From: Bradyrhizobium sp. AUGA SZCCT0176 | GTDB taxonomy: Bacteria; Pseudomonadota; Alphaproteobacteria; Rhizobiales; Xanthobacteraceae | Length of the DNA stretch: 64,000 nt | NCBI RefSeq assembly: GCF_018130145.1 | Contig: NZ_JAFCMB010000013.1 | Location: 112,713-176,712, forward strand | Direction of reading: 5' to 3' | Shown: positions 53,445 to 60,851 of the stretch, piece by piece | Layout of the letters: every line of letters begins with the position of its first letter | Numbering within the stretch: position 1 is the stretch's first letter | Notes under the pieces: generated by a model | Database searches by the model: none | What the model saw: the letters and a program-made list of their open reading frames with translations, nothing else | What the model was told of the DNA's origin: nothing | Position numbers and translations under genes: made by a program

Positions 53445-55520
53445 ATGCGCCTGACCGCGGGAACGCCCTCACGTCTCGGCGCAAGCTGGGACGGAAGAGG
53501 CACCAATTTTGCGCTGTTCTCGGCCAACGCAGAGAAGGTCGAGCTTTGCCTGTTCGACGGCCAGGGCCGCCGCGAGCTCGAGCGCATTGAATTGCCCGAA
53601 CGAACCGAGGATGTCTGGCACGGCTATCTCAACGACGTCTCGCCCGGGCAGCTCTACGGCTATCGGGTCCACGGGCCCTACCATCCCGAGCACGGGCACC
53701 GCTTCAACGCCAACAAGCTGCTGCTCGATCCCTATGCAAGGCGGCTGGCCGGCCGGCTGGTCTGGAGCGACGCGCATTTCGGCTATCGGGCCGGCAGTTC
53801 GCGCGAGGATCTCTCCTTCGACCGGCGCGACAACGCCCGCGGCATGCCCAAAGCGGTCGTGGTCGACGAGACCTTCAATTGGGGCCGCCGCGAGATGCGC
53901 CCCAACATTTCCTGGGAAGACACCATCATCTACGAGGCCCACGTCAAGGGCCTGACGCAGAAGCGCGACGACGTGCCGCCGGGCCTGCGCGGCACCTATA
54001 GCGGGCTCGCCTCGCCTGCGATGATCGATCACCTCAAGCGCCTTGGCGTCACCACCATCGACTTGCTGCCGGTCCACGGGCTGATCGACGACCGCGTGCT
54101 GGTCGAAAAGAAGCTGGTCAACTACTGGGGCTACAACACACTGGCGTTCTTCGCGCCCGAAGGGCGCTACGCGCAGGACAATCCGCTCGATGCGTTCCGC
54201 ACCACGGTGGCGCGGCTGCACGATGCCGGCATCGAGGTGATGCTCGACGTCGTCTACAATCACACCGCCGAAGGCAATCATCTCGGCCCGACGCTGTCGT
54301 TTCGCGGCATCGACAACGCGTCCTATTACTGGCTCAAGCCGGACAATCGGCGCTTCTATGACGACTTCACCGGCTGCGGCAGTTCGGTCAATCTGACCCA
54401 TCCGCGCGTGCTGCAAATGGTGATGGATTCACTGCGCTATTGGGTCGAGGTCTGCCACGTCGACGGCTTCCGCTTCGATCTCGCCACCACGCTGGCGCGC
54501 GGGCCGAACGGTTACGACCGCAACGCCGCCTTCCTCACCGCCGTGCGGCAGGATCCGGTGCTGGCAACCGTCAAACTGGTCGCCGAACCCTGGGATCTCG
54601 GTTTGGGCGGCTATCAGGTCGGCGCGTTCCCGTCGCAATGGTCGGAATGGAACGACCGATATCGCAGCGCGATGCGGCGCTACTGGAGCGGCGAAGGCAG
54701 CCTGATCGGCGAAATATCGAGCCGCATGACCGCTTCCTCCGACCTGTTTCACCATGACAATCGCGCCCCGCGCGCCGGCATCAATCACATCACCGTTCAT
54801 GACGGCTTCACGCTGGCGGATCTGTTCAGCTACAACGAGAAGCACAACGAGGCCAATGGCGAAGACAACCGCGACGGCTCCAGCCACAACGACAGCAACA
54901 ATTGCGGGCATGAAGGCCCTACCGATGACGCTGCGATCATTGCGTTACGCCGCCAGCTCCGCAAGAACCAGCTGGCGTGCCTGATGCTCGCGCAGGGTAC
55001 GCCGCTGATGCTGGCCGGCGATGAAGTCGGCAACTCGCAAAGCGGCAACAACAACGCTTATTGCCAGGACAACGAGATCGGCTGGGTTGGTTGGGAAAAC
55101 CTCGGCAAGGAAGGCGAGGACCTCACCGATTTCATCGGCCATTTGACCGGCCTGCGCCGGCGGTTCGGCCAGATCCGCTGCCAGCGCTGGCTCGACGGCC
55201 GTCGCGCCGACGGCTCCTACGGCGTGCTGTGGCTGACGCCGGCGGCCGAGGAAATGAAGGAATCCGACTGGAAGTTTCCGGAAGGACGATTCCTCGCCTA
55301 TGTGCTCGGACCGATGGAACAAGGACAAGCGCCGATCTTTATCGTTCTGAACGCCGCCCCCGAAGAGATCGCATTCAAATTGCCCAAGATGAGCAACTAC
55401 AAGAGTTGGCAGCGGGTGCTGAATACCACCGAAAACGCACAAGCGACGGCCGACTTCGCCGCGGGCGCCAACCTGAAGGCGCCGCCGCGCTCGGTGCTCG
55501 CCTTTGCGGGCTCAGCATGA
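53445..55520 (+). CDS. glgX: Glycogen debranching enzyme
   Basis: A 691-residue GH13 isoamylase-type enzyme that removes short alpha-1,6 branches. CBM48-type N terminus (LGASWDGRGTNFALFSANAE), NYWGYNTLAFFAPEGRYA, the nucleophile in DGFRFDLATTL, the acid in LVAEPWDLGLGGYQVG and the third acid in ITVHDGFTLADL. Full length. Its product chains feed MalQ, TreY and TreZ, encoded beside it. The stop overlaps the treZ ATG. Confidence 0.95.
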   Translation: MRLTAGTPSRLGASWDGRGTNFALFSANAEKVELCLFDGQGRRELERIELPERTEDVWHGYLNDVSPGQLYGYRVHGPYHPEHGHRFNANKLLLDPYARRLAGRLVWSDAHFGYRAGSSREDLSFDRRDNARGMPKAVVVDETFNWGRREMRPNISWEDTIIYEAHVKGLTQKRDDVPPGLRGTYSGLASPAMIDHLKRLGVTTIDLLPVHGLIDDRVLVEKKLVNYWGYNTLAFFAPEGRYAQDNPLDAFRTTVARLHDAGIEVMLDVVYNHTAEGNHLGPTLSFRGIDNASYYWLKPDNRRFYDDFTGCGSSVNLTHPRVLQMVMDSLRYWVEVCHVDGFRFDLATTLARGPNGYDRNAAFLTAVRQDPVLATVKLVAEPWDLGLGGYQVGAFPSQWSEWNDRYRSAMRRYWSGEGSLIGEISSRMTASSDLFHHDNRAPRAGINHITVHDGFTLADLFSYNEKHNEANGEDNRDGSSHNDSNNCGHEGPTDDAAIIALRRQLRKNQLACLMLAQGTPLMLAGDEVGNSQSGNNNAYCQDNEIGWVGWENLGKEGEDLTDFIGHLTGLRRRFGQIRCQRWLDGRRADGSYGVLWLTPAAEEMKESDWKFPEGRFLAYVLGPMEQGQAPIFIVLNAAPEEIAFKLPKMSNYKSWQRVLNTTENAQATADFAAGANLKAPPRSVLAFAGSA

Positions 55521-57274
55521 ATGACCGACAATTTGGCCCAAAGCTGACGAAAGACGGCGCGCGCTTTCGCCTGTGGGCGCCGGCGGCCAAGCGCGTCGAT
55601 CTGCTGCTGCAACAACCCCATGCGATGCAGGGCGGCGACGGTGGATGGTTTTCCACCAATATCCCGGGCGCGAAATCGGGCGCCCGCTACAAATTCCGCA
55701 TCGACGACGAGATCGATATCCCCGACCCCGCGGCCGATTTTCAGCCCGAGGACGTCTTCGGTCCGAGCGAGGTGATCGACCACGCCGCCTTTCCGTGGCG
55801 CACGACGGAGTGGCGCGGGCGGCCCTGGCAGGAAGCCGTCATCCTCGAGGCTCATGTCGGAACCTTCACGCCGGACGGCAGCTATCGCGCCATGATCGGG
55901 AGGCTCGATCATCTCGTGCAGACCGGCATCACCGCGCTGGAATTGCTGCCGCTGGCGGACTTCGCCGGCAGCCGCAACTGGGGGTATGACGGCGTGCTGT
56001 GGTATGCGCCCGACAGCGCCTATGGCCGGCCTGAGGATCTCAAGGCGCTGATCGACGAGGCGCATCTGCGCGGCCTGATGGTGTTTCTCGACGTGGTCTA
56101 TAACCATTTCGGCCCCGAGGGAAATTATCTCGGCCGTTACGCGCCGGGGTTCTTTACGGAGGCCCACACCCCGTGGGGCAGTGCGATCGATTACCGCGTG
56201 CCGCAAGTGCGCGCCTTCGCGATCGAGAATGCGCTGCATTGGCTGCGCGATTATCGCTTCGACGGATTGCGGCTGGATGCGGTGAACAGCATCGTCGAAC
56301 CGGGTGGGCTCTCGCTGCTGCACGATCTCAGCATGGCTGTGGGCCAGCTCGCCGCGGCAACCGGTCGGCACATTCATCTGGTGCTGGAAAACGGCGACAA
56401 CCGCGCCAGCATACTGGACGCTGCGCAGGACCTGCCGCGCGGCAAATATCGCGCGCAGTGGAACGATGATTATCATCACGCCTGGCGCGTGCTGATGACC
56501 CGCGAAAAGCAGGGCTATTATTGCGACTATCAGCGTTCGCCGCTGGGCGACATCACCAGATCGCTATCCTCAGGGTTTGTCTACCAGGGTGAAATTTCGG
56601 AATTTCGCGGCGGCAGGCGCGGCGAACCGAGCGGCAAGCTCGCACCGACGGCTTTCATCAATTTCCTGCAGAACCACGACCAGGTCGGCAACCGCGCCTT
56701 TGGCGACCGGCTCGAAGGCGTAGCGCGTCCGGAAGCCATCGAAGCGGCCCTCGCCGTCATGCTGTTGGCCCCTGCGATCCCGATGCTGTTCATGGGGGAG
56801 GAATGGGGCTCGAAAACTCCCTTCCCATTCTTCTGTGATTTCAAGGGCGATCTTGCGGACGCGGTCCGCAAGGGCCGCCGCAGCGAATACGCCTGGGCCT
56901 ACGCCGAATATGGCGACGAGGTCCCCGACGCGTTGGCGCCATCCACCTTCCAATCGGCTGTGCTCGACTGGAATGAACGTGCCGAGCCGGCGGCACAACG
57001 ACGGCAGTCAACCGTGCAGCAGATGCTGGCGATCCGCAGGCGAGAGATCGTCCCTCGCCTCGCAGGCGCGGCGTTCGGCGAAGCAAAGGCCGCCGGCAAT
57101 GGCCTGCTGACGGCCAGTTGGCGCATGGGCGATGGCGCCACGCTTCGTCTGCTCGCCAACCTGTCAGACCTGGAGATCGCCAATACTTCAGGTGAATTCA
57201 AGGGAACCCTGATCTGGGGCAGCGAGTTGGGAGAGCGCGTCCCGCCATGGTCGGTGCACTGGCGCATCGGATAG
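55517..57274 (+). CDS. treZ: Malto-oligosyltrehalose trehalohydrolase
   Basis: A 585-residue GH13 enzyme that releases trehalose from malto-oligosyltrehalose. FRLWAPAAKRVDLLL starts the N-terminal domain; then NWGYDGVLWYAPDSAYGRPE, DGLRLDAVNSI (nucleophile), HLVLENGDNRAS (acid) and FLQNHDQVGNRAFG. The ATG at 55517 overlaps glgX. treY follows after four bases. Confidence 0.95.
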   Translation: MNDRQFGPKLTKDGARFRLWAPAAKRVDLLLQQPHAMQGGDGGWFSTNIPGAKSGARYKFRIDDEIDIPDPAADFQPEDVFGPSEVIDHAAFPWRTTEWRGRPWQEAVILEAHVGTFTPDGSYRAMIGRLDHLVQTGITALELLPLADFAGSRNWGYDGVLWYAPDSAYGRPEDLKALIDEAHLRGLMVFLDVVYNHFGPEGNYLGRYAPGFFTEAHTPWGSAIDYRVPQVRAFAIENALHWLRDYRFDGLRLDAVNSIVEPGGLSLLHDLSMAVGQLAAATGRHIHLVLENGDNRASILDAAQDLPRGKYRAQWNDDYHHAWRVLMTREKQGYYCDYQRSPLGDITRSLSSGFVYQGEISEFRGGRRGEPSGKLAPTAFINFLQNHDQVGNRAFGDRLEGVARPEAIEAALAVMLLAPAIPMLFMGEEWGSKTPFPFFCDFKGDLADAVRKGRRSEYAWAYAEYGDEVPDALAPSTFQSAVLDWNERAEPAAQRRQSTVQQMLAIRRREIVPRLAGAAFGEAKAAGNGLLTASWRMGDGATLRLLANLSDLEIANTSGEFKGTLIWGSELGERVPPWSVHWRIG

Positions 57275-57278
57275 GAAA

Positions 57279-60074
57279 ATGCCCCCGGCGATCCCGATCG
57301 CGACCTACCGCCTGCAGCTTTCGGCGGATTTCGATTTCGACGCGGCCGCTTCCGTCGTCCCGTATCTTGCGGCGCTCGGGATCACGCATCTCTACGCTTC
57401 GCCCTTCATGACGGCGCGCAAGGGCAGCACGCACGGCTACGACATCACCGATCACACAAGGTTCAATCCCGAGCTCGGCGGCGAAGCCGGCTTCGAACGG
57501 TTGAGTGCGGCGCTGCGGAAATACGATCTCGGATTGATCCTCGACTTCGTGCCCAACCATGTCGGCGTGCACTTTGCGGACAATCCGTGGTGGCTCGACG
57601 TGCTGGAATGGGGCCAAGCCTCGCCGCACGCGGCATCCTTCGATATTGACTGGGAACTGCTGCCGTATCGCGCGCGCGGCGGCGTGCTGCTGCCGATCAT
57701 CGGTTCATCCTACGGTCAGGCGCTGGAAAGCGGCGAGATCGAACTGCGCTACGATGCCAACGAAGGCAGCTTTTCGGCATGGTATTTCGAGCATCGGCTG
57801 CCGATCGCACCCGAGCGCTACAGCGAAATCCTGCGAACCGTCGTCAGAGAAGCAGGCGCCGAAGATCGTCCAGCCGGCAAGGACATCCTCGCCCTCGCCG
57901 CACGCTACCACGGGCTGCGCCGCCCCAACCGGAAGGAAGCCCCGGCGTTCAAGGCGGAGTTGCGGGCGATCGCCGGAAGCACTGCGGCCATCACGCACGG
58001 GATCGACGCCTATCGCGCCGGACCGGATCGTCCCGCTCAGACGCTGGCGCTGCACCACCTTCTCGAACGCCAGCATTACAAGCTCGGTCACTGGCGGCTT
58101 GCCTCCAGCGACATCAACTACCGCCGCTTCTTCGACGTCAATTCGCTCGCGGGATTGCGCGTCGAGGACGCCGGCACCTTTGAGGCCATCCATCAACTCG
58201 TCAGACGGCTGATCACGGAAGGAAAGCTGCAGGGCCTGCGGCTCGACCATATCGACGGCCTGCGCGATCCCGTCCAATATTTTCAGCGCCTGCGCCGCCT
58301 GATCCGCGGCGCGCAGGGCAGCAAGCCATTTTACATGGTGATCGAGAAGATTCTCGGCGAAGACGAGAAGTTGCCCTCCTTCATCGGGGTTCACGGTACC
58401 ACCGGCTACGAGTGGATGAACACGATTACGCAAGCGCTGGTCGACGGCAATGGTCTCGAACCGCTCAGCGAAATCTTTCGCCAGATCAGCAGCCAGTCGC
58501 CGAAACTCGAGCCGATCCTGAAGGAGGCCAAGCGCCGGGTGCTCGAAACCCTGCTGACCAGCGAATTCACGGTGCTGACGCGCCTCCTGGCGCGCATCGC
58601 CAGCGGACACTACTCGACACGGGACTATTCCGCCGACAGCCTGCGACAGGCGCTGGAACTCTACGTGCTGCATTTCCCGGTCTACCGGACCTATTTGACG
58701 TCGTCGGGTCCGAACGCCCATGACCGTGCGCTGATCTCGCAGACCCTCCAGAAGGCACGCGCCGACTGGTTCGCGGCCGATGACGGCATTTTCGAATTCC
58801 TGCGCGACACCCTGACCATGGACCTGCTCAAGCCCGGCCGGCCGCCACACAGCGCGCCGCGCGTGCGGCGATTTGCGCTGAAGGTGCAGCAATTCACCGG
58901 GCCGATGATGGCCAAATCGCTCGAGGACACCACGTTCTATCGCTACCACCGCCTGCTCGCACTCAACGAGGTCGGCGGCGACCCATCTGCCAGGGCGCTC
59001 TCCGTCGACGATTTTCATCAGGTCATGCAGACGCGCGCCGGGGAATGGCCGCATGGCATGACCGCGACCGCAACGCATGACACCAAGCGGGGCGAGGACG
59101 CCCGCGCCCGGATCATGGCGCTGTCCGAGATCCATGGCGAGTGGACCAGCGCCGTGGCGCGGTGGAAGGTTCTCAACGCGCCCCATCTGGTCATCGACGG
59201 CGAGATGCGGGCGCCGTCGGCGACATTCGAATACATGCTCTATCAGGTCCTGCTGGGCGCCTGGCAGCCGGACGACGAGGGGTTCCTGGAGCGGATGCAG
59301 GCCTATGCGCTGAAGGCGGCGCGCGAGGGCAAGGAAGAGACCAGCTGGCTCAATCCGCACGCGGCTTATGAAGCGGGACTGAAGACCTTCATCGCGCGCA
59401 TTCTGGACCGCTCCATTTCCGCCGAGTTTCTGGACGCGCTTGATGCGCTGGCGCGGCGCGTATCGCTATTAGGCGCCTTGAACTCACTGAGCCAGATCAC
59501 GTTGAAGGCAACGATGCCGGGCGTCCCCGATTTCTATCAGGGTACCGAGCTTTGGGATTTCTCGCTCGTCGATCCCGACAACCGGCGGCCAGTCGACTTT
59601 GCCAAACGTGCCCACCTGCTCGCTTCACTGCAGACACCGGACTGGGACCAGCTGGTGCAGGATTGGCCGAGCGGCAAGTTGAAACTGGCCTGGACGCGGC
59701 ATCTCCTCAAATTGCGCACTGGGCTCGCCGATGTCTTCACCAACGGCGATTATCAGCCACTGGATATCAGCGGACCTCATCGCGACCACTTTATCGCCTT
59801 TGCCCGCCGTCGCGGCCGCGAGGCCGCAATCGTCGTCGTCACGAAATCGTCCGCCGCGTTCTCCGAGAGTGGCCGGGCGTGGCCCCGCGCCGAAAGCCAT
59901 GATGCCACCCTCGACGTCACCGGTTATTCGGCGGAAGGCTTTGCCGACGCCGATGCCTCACAATTGCGGTTGTCCGACCTGTTGGCGCACCTGCCTGTGG
60001 CCGTGCTGAAGGCCAGATATCACGGCGCGGCGCAGCGTGCGCCAAAGCGCAGGCGCTTGATACCAACGCCCTAG
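57279..60074 (+). CDS. treY: Malto-oligosyltrehalose synthase
   Basis: A 931-residue GH13 enzyme that turns the reducing end of a malto-oligosaccharide into a trehalose unit. IPIATYRLQLSADFDFDAAA opens the barrel; then HLYASPFMTARKGSTHGYDI, GLILDFVPNHVGVH, QGLRLDHIDGLRDP, the IEKILGEDEKLP acid block and ATHDTKRGEDARARI. Length is near the family norm of 770-950. GGATAGGAAA precedes the ATG. Its TAG stop shares three bases with the stop of the convergent gene (CTAG). Confidence 0.95.
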   Translation: MPPAIPIATYRLQLSADFDFDAAASVVPYLAALGITHLYASPFMTARKGSTHGYDITDHTRFNPELGGEAGFERLSAALRKYDLGLILDFVPNHVGVHFADNPWWLDVLEWGQASPHAASFDIDWELLPYRARGGVLLPIIGSSYGQALESGEIELRYDANEGSFSAWYFEHRLPIAPERYSEILRTVVREAGAEDRPAGKDILALAARYHGLRRPNRKEAPAFKAELRAIAGSTAAITHGIDAYRAGPDRPAQTLALHHLLERQHYKLGHWRLASSDINYRRFFDVNSLAGLRVEDAGTFEAIHQLVRRLITEGKLQGLRLDHIDGLRDPVQYFQRLRRLIRGAQGSKPFYMVIEKILGEDEKLPSFIGVHGTTGYEWMNTITQALVDGNGLEPLSEIFRQISSQSPKLEPILKEAKRRVLETLLTSEFTVLTRLLARIASGHYSTRDYSADSLRQALELYVLHFPVYRTYLTSSGPNAHDRALISQTLQKARADWFAADDGIFEFLRDTLTMDLLKPGRPPHSAPRVRRFALKVQQFTGPMMAKSLEDTTFYRYHRLLALNEVGGDPSARALSVDDFHQVMQTRAGEWPHGMTATATHDTKRGEDARARIMALSEIHGEWTSAVARWKVLNAPHLVIDGEMRAPSATFEYMLYQVLLGAWQPDDEGFLERMQAYALKAAREGKEETSWLNPHAAYEAGLKTFIARILDRSISAEFLDALDALARRVSLLGALNSLSQITLKATMPGVPDFYQGTELWDFSLVDPDNRRPVDFAKRAHLLASLQTPDWDQLVQDWPSGKLKLAWTRHLLKLRTGLADVFTNGDYQPLDISGPHRDHFIAFARRRGREAAIVVVTKSSAAFSESGRAWPRAESHDATLDVTGYSAEGFADADASQLRLSDLLAHLPVAVLKARYHGAAQRAPKRRRLIPTP

Positions 60075-60382
60075 TTCTTCTTGGTCAACAACAGATTGCC
60101 GCGACTCCGGATCGCGGCCTGGGCCACTTCGGCGAAGCGCTGCAGCAGCCACGGCAACACGACCTCGACCTTCACATGATCGTCGGCGACATCGACATGC
60201 CCGGCAGCCGCCTGCCCGAGCGCGCGGACGCGAAAGACCATGCGGTTGTCTTCCCATCGCTCCTCATCGACGCTCAGCATCGGCACGCTCGACGCAGCGC
60301 GCGATAAACCTGTTTTGAGACGGCGCATGGCTTCTTCGCGGCCGAGGCTGTGCGGAATGGAAACGACCAGCGGTGCGGACAT
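60071..60382 (-). CDS. Polyhydroxyalkanoic acid system family protein
   Basis: A 103-residue protein of the PHA granule-region family: LVVSIPHSLGREEAMRRLKT, VFRVRALGQAAAGHVDVADD and VEVVLPWLLQRFAEVAQ. The name comes from its occurrence near polyhydroxyalkanoate genes in some species; its action is unknown and no such gene is nearby. ATG 60382 has GAGGA upstream. The stop lies on the treY stop. Confidence 0.85.
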   Translation of the reverse strand: MSAPLVVSIPHSLGREEAMRRLKTGLSRAASSVPMLSVDEERWEDNRMVFRVRALGQAAAGHVDVADDHVKVEVVLPWLLQRFAEVAQAAIRSRGNLLLTKKN

Positions 60383-60470
60383 TGGACAAATCCTCGGGTC
60401 TGATCTTTCGGATGTAATTCCGTTCCGTTCGAAAGGAAGAGGCGGGCGCGATATGTGCACTGCAATAGGC

Positions 60471-60495
60471 GGAACTTTCACACCTGCCATTTGTT
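60471..60495 (+). promoter_or_regulatory. Possible EcfG-type promoter before the DUF3309 gene
   Basis: GGAAC (60471-60475), 16 bases, then TGTT (60492-60495), one base from the consensus GGAAC-N16/17-CGTT. It lies 56 bases before the ATG at 60551. Confidence 0.5.
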
Positions 60496-60550
60496 TTTCC
60501 GGTTGAGGGCAAGGCAAACAGGCGCCCAATGCCGGGCTGAGGAGAACTAC

Positions 60551-60715
60551 ATGTCACTCGGAACAATCATCCTGATCATTCTTATCATCGCCCTTCTCGG
60601 CGGCTTTTCCGGCATCGGCGGCGGACCGTTCTACGGCACCGGCTATTACGGTGGCGGCGGCCTCGGGCTGGTGATCGTGATCCTGCTGATATTGTTGTTG
60701 CTCGGGAAGCTGTGA
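60551..60715 (+). CDS. DUF3309 family membrane mini-protein
   Basis: A 54-residue protein: a hydrophobic Ile/Leu-rich helix (TIILIILIIALLGGF), a Gly/Tyr-rich hinge (GGGPFYGTGYYGGGG) and a second helix (LVIVILLILLLLGKL). This is the DUF3309 pattern. It should be a two-pass inner-membrane protein of unknown function. GAGGAG precedes the ATG. The leader holds an EcfG-like promoter match, suggesting stress induction. Confidence 0.85.
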   Translation: MSLGTIILIILIIALLGGFSGIGGGPFYGTGYYGGGGLGLVIVILLILLLLGKL

Positions 60716-60736
60716 TCTCTGAGTAAAGAGATTTTC

Positions 60737-60826
60737 CGTCATGGCCGGGCTTGTCCCGGCCATCCACGTCTTCCTTGCTTGAGCTTGGCAAAGACGTGGA
60801 TGCCCGGCACAAGGCCGGGCATGACG
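60737..60826. repeat. Palindromic repeat, family E (GTCATGGCCGGG type)
   Basis: The left part CGTCATGGCCGGGCTTGTCC (60737-60756) with the following GGCCATCCACGTCTT pairs with AAGACGTGGATGCCCGGCAC and AAGGCCGGGCATGACG (ending at 60826). A long imperfect palindrome of REP type between the convergent DUF3309 and ligD genes, where it may end both transcripts. Confidence 0.8.
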
Positions 60827-60851
60827 ACTTGGCTGTGTTCGCTGCCCTCCA

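Noticed and set aside
57705..59360. 551-codon minus-strand frame opposite treY
   Set aside because: Shadow of treY; composition is rich in Arg, Gln and His with no recognisable domain.
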